Position numbers and translations under genes: made by a program | Notes under the pieces: generated by a model | Database searches by the model: none | Told to the model about the DNA's origin: nothing | What the model saw: only the letters and a program-made list of their open reading frames with translations | Assembly: GCA_947503365.1 (NCBI GenBank) | Contig: CANNDT010000005.1 | Span: 24,843-88,842 of the forward strand | Direction of reading: 5' to 3' | Source: CANNDT01 sp945876205 | GTDB taxonomy: Bacteria; Acidobacteriota; Vicinamibacteria; Vicinamibacterales; UBA2999 | DNA length: 64,000 nucleotides | Shown here: piece by piece, positions 26,299 through 37,068 of the stretch | Position numbering within the stretch: the first letter of the stretch is position 1 | How the letters are laid out: every line of letters begins with the position of its first letter

Positions 26299-27086
26299 AC
26301 TCGCTACGCGTGATGGTCGTCGACGACGAGCAACTGGCGCGCGAGGAACTGTGCTTCCAGCTCGAGCAGCTTGGCGAGGTGGAGGTGGTGGCGCAGGCCG
26401 GCAACGGCCTCGAGGCGCTGGCCGCCGTCGACCGCCACGACCCCGATCTCGTGTTTCTCGACATCCAGATGCCTGGCCTGAGCGGGTTCGAGGTGGCCCG
26501 GCGCCTGCTCGACCGCGCGGAGGAGTCGCCGGCGCTGGTGTTCGTCACGGCGTTCGACCAGCACGCGATCGAGGCCTTCGAGGTCAACGCGGTCGATTAC
26601 CTGCTCAAGCCGGTCGAGGCCATTCGGCTGGAACAGGCGCTCACGCGGGCGCGCCGGCGGCTGACCTCGGACCGGACAGGCCCCCCGGGGGCTCCCCTGA
26701 ACGATCAGCTCGAGCGGATCGTCAAAATGATGTCCAGCCGCCAGGTCCGCCGGGAGCAGGTGGCCCTGAAGGTGGGCGAACGCTTCATGCTCGTCCAGGC
26801 CGAGGAGATCATCTATGCGTCGCTGGCAGACGAGTCGATTAACATAGTGACAGGCCAGGTTGCGGGGACCTCGAGCTACCGGACGCTCGACGACCTGCAG
26901 GCGCGCCTGGATCCAGAGGTGTTCTGGCGCGTTCACCGGTCGCACCTGGTCAACATCAACAAGATCAAGGAGATAGTCCCTTGGTTCAGCAGGAACTACA
27001 TCCTTCGGATGAAGGACGCGAAGGCGACGGAAATCCCAGTGAGCCGATCGCAGACGAAGCGGCTGCGGGAGTACCTGAAGCTGTAA
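26295..27086 (+). CDS. LytTR-family response regulator
   Basis: A 263-aa regulator. The receiver domain has acidic pocket VVDDEQ, phospho-acceptor Asp56 in LVFLDIQMPG and Lys in DYLLKPVE. A linker leads to a C-terminal LytTR DNA-binding domain (about residues 155-263; FWRVHRSHLVNINKI is the family signature). It overlaps the kinase gene by four bases (ATGA) and would bind direct repeats upstream of target promoters. No obvious target array is visible next to it. Confidence 0.93.
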   Translation: MNSLRVMVVDDEQLAREELCFQLEQLGEVEVVAQAGNGLEALAAVDRHDPDLVFLDIQMPGLSGFEVARRLLDRAEESPALVFVTAFDQHAIEAFEVNAVDYLLKPVEAIRLEQALTRARRRLTSDRTGPPGAPLNDQLERIVKMMSSRQVRREQVALKVGERFMLVQAEEIIYASLADESINIVTGQVAGTSSYRTLDDLQARLDPEVFWRVHRSHLVNINKIKEIVPWFSRNYILRMKDAKATEIPVSRSQTKRLREYLKL

Positions 27087-27145
27087 GCGGCCTCCGTCAG
27101 GAGGAGATCCCGGCGGAAGAGATCCCGCCGGCCGCGTACCCGGCC

Positions 27146-27739
27146 ATGGACGTGCCGGGAGTGCCGCGGGCCGACATGCGCCTCGAGCTCGAGAACCGCG
27201 CGACGGTGATCATGCACCGGCTGAACGTCTGGAAGGACGAGCTCGTGGCCTGGTTCAAGACGCTCGCGTCGGCGGCGGTCTATGCCACGCTGATCGTGAC
27301 GTTCGGATTCCAGGTGGCGCGCGTCGAGGGCCTGAGCATGGCGCCGACGCTCGCCGACCAGGATCGCCTGATCGTCAACAAGCTCGCGTATCGGATCGGC
27401 ATCCCGCGCCGAGGCGATATCGTGATGCTCTACTACCCGCTCAATCCCGATAAGTCGTTCGTCAAGCGCGTCATCGCCGAAGAAGGCGACCAGGTGCGCA
27501 TCGTCGATGGCCGCGTCTACGTGAACGACGTGCCGATGCGCGATGACTTTGTCCCGCCCGAATATCGCAGCCATGACGACTTCGGGCCGACGGTCGTGCC
27601 GGAGGGTTACTACTTCGTGATGGGCGACCATCGCAATAACAGCTCCGACAGCCGTCACTGGGGCTTCGTCCCCAAGAAGTACATCATCGGCAGGGTGCAG
27701 CTGCGCTGGTGGCCGATACCAACCGCGCACGTTTTCTAG
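27146..27739 (+). CDS. lepB: Signal peptidase I
   Basis: A 197-aa inner-membrane serine peptidase. One N-terminal helix (ASAAVYATLIVTFGFQVA) precedes box B VEGLSMAPTL with catalytic Ser64 and box D SFVKRVIAEEGD with Lys107, followed by GDHRNNSSDSR. It removes signal peptides from the many secreted proteins encoded here. The frame is open through the end of the LytTR gene. An AGGAGG at 27100 has no start codon at a usable distance, and the first ATG is at 27146 (second at 27176). Confidence 0.9.
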   Translation: MDVPGVPRADMRLELENRATVIMHRLNVWKDELVAWFKTLASAAVYATLIVTFGFQVARVEGLSMAPTLADQDRLIVNKLAYRIGIPRRGDIVMLYYPLNPDKSFVKRVIAEEGDQVRIVDGRVYVNDVPMRDDFVPPEYRSHDDFGPTVVPEGYYFVMGDHRNNSSDSRHWGFVPKKYIIGRVQLRWWPIPTAHVF

Positions 27740-28647
27740 AAGCGCCGACGGAGACCGATCGATACTCGTCGGTCGTACGAGTTCTCAATCGCGTCCTCGT
27801 ACTCAACCTCCTCGTCGCGGTCGCCAAGATCGCCCTGGGCTATGCGACCGGGGCGGTCTCCATCCTCTCTGACGGCTTCCACTCGCTGACCGACTCGGCG
27901 TCCAACGTGGTCGCGCTGATCGGCGTGTCGATCGCGCGCCGGCCTCCGGACGAGAACCATCCGTACGGCCATCGGAAGTACGAAACGATGGCGTCGCTCG
28001 GGATCACGGTGTTCCTCGTGCTCGTCCTGTTCCAGGTGCTCGCCGCCGCGTACGAGCGATTCGTGAACGGCGGCACACCGAAGGTCTTTCCCGAAGGCAT
28101 CGCGATCATGACGATCACCCTCGCGATCAACCTGTTCGTGGTGGTCTACGAGGGCCGGGCGGGACGCCGGCTCAATAGCGAGGTGCTCCTCGCCGACGCC
28201 CGCCACACGCGCAGCGACGTGATGACGTCGATCGCCGTGCTCGGCGCGCTGTTTGGCGTGTGGCTGGGATTTCCAATCTTCGATCCGATTGCCGCGGTGA
28301 TCGTCGCCGGCTTCATCGGCCACGCATGCTGGGACATCGCGCAGGAGGCGTCGCGCATCCTCTCCGACGAGATCGTGATTGCCGAAGACGACGTGCGAGC
28401 GGTCGTGCAGTCGGTGCCGGACGTGCTCGGCTGCCACCACATCCGCACACGCGGATCCGCCGACCATGCGTTCATGGATCTGCATGTCTGGCTCGACGGC
28501 CAGACGCCGCTGATGTCAGCTCACGCCACATCCCACGTGGTGAAGGACCGCCTGATGAAGAGGTTTCCCGAGCTGGCGGACGTCGTCATCCACATCGAAC
28601 CTCCTCCCCCGGTCCTCATTCCCGATCAGCCGATCTCCAATTCCTGA
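27709..28647 (+). CDS. Cation diffusion facilitator (CDF) family transporter
   Basis: A 312-aa metal efflux protein with six hydrophobic helices and two metal-site signatures, SDGFHSLTD in helix 2 and ADARHTRSD in helix 5. A C-terminal cytoplasmic domain has a His-rich segment (LGCHHIRTRG, MDLHVW). The HxxxD type of site is usual for zinc, cobalt or iron exporters. The GTG at 27709 overlaps lepB by 31 bases and no later ATG precedes helix 1. It is convergent with the drug transporter, with 24 bases between stops. Confidence 0.88.
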   Translation: MADTNRARFLEAPTETDRYSSVVRVLNRVLVLNLLVAVAKIALGYATGAVSILSDGFHSLTDSASNVVALIGVSIARRPPDENHPYGHRKYETMASLGITVFLVLVLFQVLAAAYERFVNGGTPKVFPEGIAIMTITLAINLFVVVYEGRAGRRLNSEVLLADARHTRSDVMTSIAVLGALFGVWLGFPIFDPIAAVIVAGFIGHACWDIAQEASRILSDEIVIAEDDVRAVVQSVPDVLGCHHIRTRGSADHAFMDLHVWLDGQTPLMSAHATSHVVKDRLMKRFPELADVVIHIEPPPPVLIPDQPISNS

Positions 28648-28671
28648 TGCGCCAGCGCCAGCGCCGCCGTC

Positions 28672-29853
28672 TTACGGCCGCTGGTAAGCCGGAAGTGTTC
28701 GCAGGTTCGTGATGAAGGCGATGACACCGCAGGCCGCGATGACGGCGGCAAACGGGACGGCCGTGCCATCGCCCAGGACGCCGACCAGCGTGCCGGCGGT
28801 GGCGCCGAGGACGAACTGAAGCGTGCCGAGCAGCGCCGACGCGCTGCCGGCAACGCTCCCGTGGGGCGTCATCGCCAGAGCGGTGGTGTTGGGCGACACG
28901 AAGCCGTGGGTGGCGACGAAAAACCACAGCGGCACGAGGATTCCCGGAAAGTCTCCAAACCCCGTATAGGCATCGATCAGCAGGACCAGTCCCGCCGCCA
29001 TCGAGAGCGGCAGCACGAGCGACAAGACGTGCCTCGGATCCGTTCGCTTGGCGAGCCATCGATTCAACTGCGACGCACCGATGATGCCGATTGCGTTGGA
29101 CCCGAAGAACAGTCCATAGCGCTCGGGCGGCACGTTGTACAGCTCGATGAAGACGAATGGCGATCCCGCGATATAGGCCAGCAGCCCCGCAAAGACCAGG
29201 CTGCCGGTCAGGACGTAGCCCATGTAGGTTCGATCGCGCAGCAGCCGTCCATAGATGGCAAGCACGGCGGCGATGGGATCGCGGCGGCGCCGGTCGGCTG
29301 GAAGGCTCTCGCCAAGCCACACCACCACCACCACCAGCCAGAACGCCGCATAGCCGGCGTGCAGCCAGAAGATCGAACGCCAACCGAGGTAGATCAGCAG
29401 TTGGCCGCCAACCAGCGGTGCCAGGATGGGCGCCAGGCCGAAGACCAGCATCAGCACCGACAGCATCCGCACCGCGTCACGTTCGTCGAAGTAGTCGCGG
29501 ACGATGGCGCGCGGAATCACCAGGGATGCGCAGCCGCCGAGTGCTTGCGCGAGCCGGAACGCGATCAGCGTCTCAACCCGCTGCGAGAGTGCGCATCCAA
29601 TTGATGCGACCAGGAAGAGGACCAGTCCGGAGCAGAGCGTCGGCCTCCGGCCGATGCGGTCCGACAGCGGTCCGTAGACCGCCTGTCCGGCGGCCATGCC
29701 GACGAAGTAGATGGAGAGGCTGACCTGCACGGCGGCCGCGCTGGCGCCGAACTCGCGCGCGATCGTCGGAAGGGCCGGCAGGTACATGTCGACACCGAGC
29801 GGCCCGATCGCCGTCAGGGCGCCGAGCGTGACGGCCAGTTGGTAGTATCCCAA
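28672..29853 (-). CDS. Bcr/CflA-family multidrug MFS transporter
   Basis: A 393-aa major-facilitator protein with twelve predicted helices. The Bcr/CflA start is recognisable (GALTAIGPLGVDMYLPALP), as is the loop 2-3 motif GPLSDRIGRRP. It is a proton-driven drug or small-molecule exporter. The start is a TTG at 29853, giving a normal short N-terminus before helix 1. It lies 13 bases after moaC on the same strand, so it belongs to the rex-moaC transcript. Confidence 0.88.
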   Translation of the reverse strand: MGYYQLAVTLGALTAIGPLGVDMYLPALPTIAREFGASAAAVQVSLSIYFVGMAAGQAVYGPLSDRIGRRPTLCSGLVLFLVASIGCALSQRVETLIAFRLAQALGGCASLVIPRAIVRDYFDERDAVRMLSVLMLVFGLAPILAPLVGGQLLIYLGWRSIFWLHAGYAAFWLVVVVVWLGESLPADRRRRDPIAAVLAIYGRLLRDRTYMGYVLTGSLVFAGLLAYIAGSPFVFIELYNVPPERYGLFFGSNAIGIIGASQLNRWLAKRTDPRHVLSLVLPLSMAAGLVLLIDAYTGFGDFPGILVPLWFFVATHGFVSPNTTALAMTPHGSVAGSASALLGTLQFVLGATAGTLVGVLGDGTAVPFAAVIAACGVIAFITNLRTLPAYQRP

Positions 29854-29866
29854 CCCTGTTGTCTGG

Positions 29867-30364
29867 TTACGTGCGCCGGTAGTGTCCGGACCGGCCGCCG
29901 GTCTTCTCCACGAGGCAGATGTCGCCGATGACCATCTCCTTGTCGACCGCTTTCACCATGTCGTAGATGGTGAGTGCGGCGACGGACACAGCGGTCAACG
30001 CCTCCATCTCCACGCCGGTCTGGGCGGTCGTGCGAACGCGACCCTCGATCGTGTAGCCGCGACGCGTCGGCGTCAGCTCGACGCTGACGTGGCTGAGCGG
30101 CAGCGCATGGCACAGCGGAATGAGCGACGAGGTTTGCTTCGCGGCCATGATGCCGGCGAGCGTCGCCGTCTGCAGCGGATCGCCCTTGGCGACCCTGCCG
30201 CTTCGAATCAGCTTGAGTGCCGCGGCGCTCATCGTGATGGTGCCGCGCGCCAGCGCCTCGCGCGTCGTGACCGCCTTCTCGCCCACGTCCACCATCCGGA
30301 CACGGCCCTGACGGTCGACGTGGGACAAGGCACCCCGCACCGTCGCACCCTTCTTATTCACCAC
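29867..30364 (-). CDS. moaC: Cyclic pyranopterin monophosphate synthase MoaC
   Basis: A 165-aa enzyme of molybdenum cofactor biosynthesis, converting the MoaA product to cyclic pyranopterin monophosphate. Diagnostic segments are LIPLCHALPLSHV, TAQTGVEMEALTAV and AVDKEM. The start is one of two consecutive GTG codons at 30364/30361, inside the end of rex (11-base overlap). No other mo genes are in the window. The molybdoenzyme-type gene at 63460 would be a user of the cofactor. Confidence 0.93.
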   Translation of the reverse strand: MVNKKGATVRGALSHVDRQGRVRMVDVGEKAVTTREALARGTITMSAAALKLIRSGRVAKGDPLQTATLAGIMAAKQTSSLIPLCHALPLSHVSVELTPTRRGYTIEGRVRTTAQTGVEMEALTAVSVAALTIYDMVKAVDKEMVIGDICLVEKTGGRSGHYRRT

Positions 30365-31040
30365 CGGTGTCTCCTTGCGCGAGGTAGAACGACAGGCTCT
30401 CGAGCGAGACCGTCAGGTCGACGCTCTTCAACTTCACGTCGGCCGGGACTTTCAGCGCCCCCGGGGAAAAATTCAGGATCGCCTTGATACCGGCCACGAC
30501 CACCTGGTCGACGACCGGCTGGGCGTGCGGCGCCGGCACGGCAATGACGGCGATGTCGAGCCGGTCGCGCTTGGCTACGCGTTTCAATTCCTTGATGTCG
30601 AGAATCGGGACGCCGCTCCGCGATTCGTGGCCGATCTTCTCATTGGCCGCGTCGAAGAGCGCGGCAATCTCGAAGCCTTCCTGGCGGAAGCCCGGATAGT
30701 CGGCGAGCGCCAGGCCGAGGTTGCCGGCGCCCATGATCACGACGCGCAGCTTGCGATCCAGGCCGAGGATCTGGCGCAGGTGCCGGCGCAGGTCCGTGAC
30801 GTAATAGCCGACGCCGCGGACGCCGAACTCGCCGAAGTAGGCGAGGTCCTTGCGGATTTGTGCCGCGTTGAGATGAAACTGCTCGGCAAGCGCCTGCGAC
30901 GAAATCGTCTGCGTGCCGGCGGCATCGAGCTCATTGAGACAACGCAGGTAGACCGACAGGCGATTAGTGGTGAGTTCCGAGACCTGATCGGGCGCTTGCC
31001 GACGCTTGTTCAGCCGATTCACAAGGTTCAATGCTACCAT
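30354..31040 (-). CDS. rex: Redox-sensing transcriptional repressor Rex
   Basis: A 228-aa repressor. The N-terminal winged helix has SSQALAEQFHLNAAQIRKDL and FGEFGVRGVGYYV, and the Rossmann domain has the NADH-binding motif VIMGAGNLGLALA. Rex releases DNA when the NADH/NAD+ ratio rises. The ATG at 31040 is nine bases from the divergent OPT start. An in-frame GTG at 31058 is preceded by an AGGAGG-like sequence and is an alternative start. The first codons contain a half-matching Rex box (31006-31024) placed over the likely OPT promoter. Confidence 0.93.
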   Translation of the reverse strand: MVALNLVNRLNKRRQAPDQVSELTTNRLSVYLRCLNELDAAGTQTISSQALAEQFHLNAAQIRKDLAYFGEFGVRGVGYYVTDLRRHLRQILGLDRKLRVVIMGAGNLGLALADYPGFRQEGFEIAALFDAANEKIGHESRSGVPILDIKELKRVAKRDRLDIAVIAVPAPHAQPVVDQVVVAGIKAILNFSPGALKVPADVKLKSVDLTVSLESLSFYLAQGDTGGE

Positions 31041-31049
31041 CTCGGCGCC

Positions 31050-33035
<1,986 letters not shown>

Positions 33036-33039
33036 CCAT

Positions 33040-34173
33040 GTGAGTCGCCCTGCTCGATCCGGCGATTGGCTTACTAGATGCGGCGCGGCCCTTTACGGGC
33101 CGCGATTCCTTGCACTCCTCTTCGTCGTCGCCACCGCGACGGCCCAAGTACCTGCGCGCCGTCCAACGACCGTCGACGCCCTCCGCCAGTTTCCACGCTA
33201 CTTCCACCTGCAGAACGTGCTCGTGCACGGCGAGTTCGTCGAGGACGGCCCGCGGATGATGCTGCGCGGCGGCGACCGCGACATCCGGGTGATGCTGAAC
33301 GACAACAAGACCATGACCGGGATGGTCGAGGTGCGCGGCCTGATGCTCGACGTGGGACGCCTCGAGGCTGGCGACCCCCGGCTCGCCAACTACGACGGCG
33401 CGCGCGACCCTGAGCGCTGGCCGCAGCCCGGCGAAGACCTGTTACTGAGTGTGACCGGCGTGGCGGGAGCGCAGTTGGCCACGACACCCTCGGTGCGGGG
33501 ACTGGCGCTGCAGCCGTGGCGATTCGACGGCCAGAAAGTGACGGTCATCGGCCAGTTCCGTGGCCGTAACCTGTTCGGCGACTTGCCGAATGCGCCAGGC
33601 AAGAGCAAGTACGACTTCATTATTCGCTCGGCCGACACGGCCGTCTGGGTCACCGGCCTGAGGCCACGCGGAAAAGGATTCGATCTCAACGTCGACGCCC
33701 GGGTCGACACCGGCGGATGGCTGCAGGTCACCGGCACGGTGAGCCAGGAGAAGGGGCTCATCGAAGTCGCGGCCACGGCGATCACGACGGCGATGGAGCC
33801 GAAGGCTGACGCGCCGGCAGACGACGAACCAGCGGCCCCCGTTGTGCCCCTTCGTCCCGGCACAGTCACCTTCAGCACACCCACTGCCGATGAAACCGAT
33901 GTTCCCGCGACCAGCACCGTGCGAGTGCAATTCTCCCGTGGACTCGATCCTCGGACGCTGCCAGGCAACATCCGTGCGTCGTACTTGGGCGCAACCACAC
34001 CGATTGAATGGCAGCAGACCTACGACGCCGGCACCAACTCGATCCAGATCAGGTTCACCAAGCCATTCGAAAGGTTCGGAACGGTGAAGGTGGAGCTGCG
34101 TGAGGGAATCAAGATGTTCGACGGCGCACCGCTCACGCCGTGGGCCGTGACGTTCTCTGTTGGTGCGAATTAG
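33040..34173 (+). CDS. Secreted protein with C-terminal Ig-like domain
   Basis: A 377-aa exported protein with OB-fold-like repeated segments (VTVIGQFRGRNLFGDLP, WLQVTGTVSQEKGL) and a C-terminal Big_5-type Ig-like domain (ADETDVPATSTVRVQFSRGLD). Such domains are often found in bacterial surface proteins. The GTG at 33040 lies four bases after the OPT stop. The codons for residues 15-22, just before the signal-peptide core FLALLFVVATATA, are contributed by a REP-like hairpin. It ends tail to tail with the VWFA gene, overlapping by four bases. The function is not known. Confidence 0.68.
   Translation: MSRPARSGDWLTRCGAALYGPRFLALLFVVATATAQVPARRPTTVDALRQFPRYFHLQNVLVHGEFVEDGPRMMLRGGDRDIRVMLNDNKTMTGMVEVRGLMLDVGRLEAGDPRLANYDGARDPERWPQPGEDLLLSVTGVAGAQLATTPSVRGLALQPWRFDGQKVTVIGQFRGRNLFGDLPNAPGKSKYDFIIRSADTAVWVTGLRPRGKGFDLNVDARVDTGGWLQVTGTVSQEKGLIEVAATAITTAMEPKADAPADDEPAAPVVPLRPGTVTFSTPTADETDVPATSTVRVQFSRGLDPRTLPGNIRASYLGATTPIEWQQTYDAGTNSIQIRFTKPFERFGTVKVELREGIKMFDGAPLTPWAVTFSVGAN
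33084..33104. repeat. REP-like hairpin in a signal-peptide coding region
   Basis: A perfect 8-base stem CGCGGCCC with loop TTTAC, same loop and stem length as the family at 21644. It lies in the 5' codons of the secreted protein at 33040. Confidence 0.65.
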
Positions 34174-36230
34174 GGGACGATCTTGAATCCGGCGGTCTGC
34201 TTGCCGTCAGCGAGCGTTACGACGATCGCGTAGTCGCCCGGCGCCAGCGGCGCGAGCACGGCTTCAGCCACAATCCAGCGGAACGACCCTGACGGATCAG
34301 GCTTCTCGGTGAGCTGCACCGGGATCTGCATCGGCCTGCCGAGGCGATCGAGCATCCGGCCGGTCGCAGGGCCGGCCGTGGACGTCGCCATCTCGAACCT
34401 GACGCGTTCGAGGCGCGTGAATCGCGGGTCGGCGGTCATCATGTACTTCGGACCGGTGGACGGCCCTCGCCGCCACATCACGGGCTCTCCAAGCGACGAC
34501 GGCTTCTCCGCGATGATCAGTCGAGCGGTGTCAGCCACCGGCAAGCCGGCGTCGCCATTCGGACGCACGCGCACGCGGACGGCGTACTCTCCGGGCGCGA
34601 TGCCGCCTTCGGCAGGTACGCGGATCGAGAACGAACCGTCGGTCGCGGGAATCTCTACCGATGCTGACGTCACTTCCATCCCGCTCGCCGCCACGACGGT
34701 CACGTCGGCTGTGGCGCCAGCGCTCCACGCCAGATCCTTCCGGGTCGTGTAATCGAGCTCGCCGACGATCCAGGCGGCCGCGGTCGCGCCTTCTCCAGAC
34801 GTCCAGCCTGATGTCCGGATTCGAAACTGTGCCCGCGGGTTGACGACGACCGCCAGCGAGCGTGCCGCTGCCGGGGCTGGACTCGCGGGAGACGCTGCGT
34901 TCAGCACGTCCTCAGCGGTCAACCCTCGATAGCCCCGCCGTGCGCGCACCTGCACGCCTGAGCGCTTCAGCTTGACCTCGATATTTCTGAACCGTCCGTC
35001 CAGCTTGGTGTTGGTCGAGTAGTAGCCGAGCAGGTAGTAGGACGACAGGTCGGCGGCGATCCGCCGCAGTCCGCGTTCGATGTCGTTGGTGCCGATCACC
35101 GCGGTGCCATCGGTGTTTTCTGCAAGCTCGCGCAGCGAGTTCTGCCGCGCGTTCAGATTCGCCGAGTCGATCGATGGCGGCGGCGGCCGCTCGGGACCAA
35201 TCGGCGCATCGAAGGGCGTCAGGCCCTGCGCGTAGACCGGGTAGAAGGTCACGTTGGCGCGATTGGCGGCGTCTTCGATGTCGCGGAGCCGCCGTTCGTG
35301 ATCGAGAGACGCGAGCGCGTTGCGGTCCGCATCGCATTCAAGCATGTCCACGCCGGTCGCATTCCCCTGGCGCCCTACGCCCAGCCGTCCGCCGCGGATT
35401 CCGACCGGTGAAGTCACCGGAGGCTGCTGTCCGCCCGTGTTCCTGGCCAGGTTGCGGTCCTCGGTGAAGAGTCGCCACCCTTCGGTCACCGTGATCACCG
35501 CCTTGCGCTCCTCGCGCAGGCCTCTCAGGTGCACGATGAGATCCTCGAGGGCGTCGAACGTCAACTTCTCACGCCGCCTGGCCAACATCTCGGATGCGAC
35601 GCCGTTGTTCGACGTGGCCGCCCCGTAACAGGCTTCGTACATCTCCTCTTCGGGATCCCGGTCGGTCAGGCGTGAGCGGCGGCCCCACCACTCTTCCTGC
35701 ATGATGTTGGAAATCACCGTCGTCTTTCGCGCGAAGGTGAGATCCGTCGCCGCCATCTCGGGGGTCATGAGGGCGACGAGGTCGTCCGGCCCGAGCACCC
35801 GATCGAGAAAGCGCGTCAAAGGCAGCCGCATGCGGGCTGAGCTGCCGAGCTGCGTGTGATAGGTGTCGAGAAAGATCACCAGCACGCGCGCCCGCGCGTC
35901 GGTGGCCATCTGCCGGCTCTCGGCCACGGTGTTCGGCTCGATGCGCGTCTCCTGCGGTCCGGCGGCGCGGACGACGATGTGCTCGAAGGTTTCGATGGTC
36001 TGGGGAACGCCGTCCTCGTGGAGATCGAGTTCTTCGGCCTTGATGTCTTCGACCGGCTGGCCATTTTCGGTCGCGTACATGTCGACCCGGACGTAGTTGG
36101 CTCCGGCGCGGAAAGTAGGCTGTTGCGGTGCAGGCGCGGACGAGTCGGCCTGCGCGAGCACGAAAGGCACAAAGCTCAAGGCACAAAGCCCAAGGCCCAA
36201 TAAGCAGACGGCTAGAGACTTCATCGTCAT
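34170..36230 (-). CDS. Secreted VWFA-related protein (acidobacterial type)
   Basis: A 686-aa protein. A signal peptide (LLGLGLCALSFVPFVLAQ) is followed by the N-terminal segment of the VWFA-related family abundant in Acidobacteria: YVRVDMYATENGQPVEDI, then LDLHEDGVPQTIE and FLDTYHT. It has the characteristic SSYYLLGYYSTNTKLDGRFR and a beta-rich C-terminal half. The VWA core lacks the standard DxSxS metal site and has DTYHT instead. Part of the signal-peptide core is encoded by a heptamer array (36166-36200). Function is unknown; such proteins are probably periplasmic or surface adhesins. A second member lies at 59550. Confidence 0.82.
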   Translation of the reverse strand: MTMKSLAVCLLGLGLCALSFVPFVLAQADSSAPAPQQPTFRAGANYVRVDMYATENGQPVEDIKAEELDLHEDGVPQTIETFEHIVVRAAGPQETRIEPNTVAESRQMATDARARVLVIFLDTYHTQLGSSARMRLPLTRFLDRVLGPDDLVALMTPEMAATDLTFARKTTVISNIMQEEWWGRRSRLTDRDPEEEMYEACYGAATSNNGVASEMLARRREKLTFDALEDLIVHLRGLREERKAVITVTEGWRLFTEDRNLARNTGGQQPPVTSPVGIRGGRLGVGRQGNATGVDMLECDADRNALASLDHERRLRDIEDAANRANVTFYPVYAQGLTPFDAPIGPERPPPPSIDSANLNARQNSLRELAENTDGTAVIGTNDIERGLRRIAADLSSYYLLGYYSTNTKLDGRFRNIEVKLKRSGVQVRARRGYRGLTAEDVLNAASPASPAPAAARSLAVVVNPRAQFRIRTSGWTSGEGATAAAWIVGELDYTTRKDLAWSAGATADVTVVAASGMEVTSASVEIPATDGSFSIRVPAEGGIAPGEYAVRVRVRPNGDAGLPVADTARLIIAEKPSSLGEPVMWRRGPSTGPKYMMTADPRFTRLERVRFEMATSTAGPATGRMLDRLGRPMQIPVQLTEKPDPSGSFRWIVAEAVLAPLAPGDYAIVVTLADGKQTAGFKIVP
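36166..36200. repeat. Heptamer array RGCNCAA within the signal-peptide codons
   Basis: Five exact 7-base steps: GGCACAA, AGCTCAA, GGCACAA, AGCCCAA, GGCCCAA. They lie in the first codons of the VWFA gene (minus strand) and encode the leucine-rich core of its signal peptide. Confidence 0.7.
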
Positions 36231-36257
36231 CGCCTTGTCCTTAGACTCTACGCCCGA

Positions 36258-36285
36258 TTCCTGGTTCCTGGTTCCATGTTCCTAA
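36258..36285. repeat. Heptamer array TTCCNNN overlapping the plsC stop
   Basis: Four exact 7-base units: TTCCTGG twice, TTCCATG, TTCCTAA. The TAG stop of plsC (36282-36284, minus strand) lies in the last unit, as the nuoI stop does in the array at 24471. Confidence 0.7.
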
Positions 36286-37004
36286 GTCCAAACGGACCCT
36301 TCTTCCACCAGCTTCTGCACCGCTGAACGAACCCGCGCGATCAGGTCGTCCCGGTCGTCGATGGTCAATCCGGCGGTCGGAATGGGCTTCCCAATCCTGA
36401 CGCTGACGTGGACCGGGCGGACGACGGCACTGCCCTTTCGCATCGCTGCCCGTCCCCCCTGGACCGCCACGGGGATGATCGGCGCCTGCGCCTCGATAGC
36501 CATGATGAACCCGCCCTTCTTGAACGGCAGGAGCTGGCCGGTGCGGCTGCGGGTGCCCTCGGGAAAGATCAGAAAGGAGTTGCCGGCGCGCAGCGACACG
36601 GCGCCACGCGATATCGACGCTTTCGCCTTCTCAGGATCACTGCGGTCGACGGGCACGAATCCGCCGACGTCGAAGACCATCCCCATGATGGGAAACTTGT
36701 GCAGCTCGGCCTTGTAGAGGATGTGCAGCCGGGGGTGGAGCGCCCGGAACAGCACGGGCGGGTCGACGTTGCTCTCGTGATTGGAGCAGAACACGGCGGC
36801 CTCGGGCGGGATGTTCTCCCGCCCCGCCACCCTGTAGCGGATACCGGAGAGCCCCATCGCCAGCCAGACCCCGATATGGCCCAGGACATACATCCCCCGC
36901 TTCCAGCGAAAGACGATGCCGAACACCAGGCCGAGCGGGCCGGCGACAGCGATGTACAGAAGCGCTGCGAGGTAGGTGACGATCGAACGGATGGCCGCGA
37001 TCAT
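36282..37004 (-). CDS. plsC: 1-acyl-sn-glycerol-3-phosphate acyltransferase (PlsC-like)
   Basis: A 240-aa membrane-associated acyltransferase with an N-terminal helix (SIVTYLAALLYIAVAGPLGLV). Block I is NHESNVDP (HX4D catalytic motif), block III is FPEGTRSRTG, and block IV-like IIPVAVQGG follows. It makes phosphatidic acid from lysophosphatidic acid. The ATG at 37004 directly follows the T-tract of the carD terminator, so it needs its own promoter or read-through. The upstream in-frame codons run through that terminator and are rejected. Confidence 0.88.
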   Translation of the reverse strand: MIAAIRSIVTYLAALLYIAVAGPLGLVFGIVFRWKRGMYVLGHIGVWLAMGLSGIRYRVAGRENIPPEAAVFCSNHESNVDPPVLFRALHPRLHILYKAELHKFPIMGMVFDVGGFVPVDRSDPEKAKASISRGAVSLRAGNSFLIFPEGTRSRTGQLLPFKKGGFIMAIEAQAPIIPVAVQGGRAAMRKGSAVVRPVHVSVRIGKPIPTAGLTIDDRDDLIARVRSAVQKLVEEGSVWT

Positions 37005-37037
37005 AAAAAAAGCCCGGGTGGACAAGCCACCCAGGCT
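37005..37037 (-). terminator. Intrinsic terminator after carD
   Basis: On the minus strand, an 11-base stem AGCCTGGGTGG (one mismatch), a 5-base loop and seven T residues, 31 bases after the carD stop. The T-tract ends at the base before the plsC start codon. Confidence 0.85.
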
Positions 37038-37068
37038 GGCGAAGTAGGCTAAGGCAAGGAGACGACGC

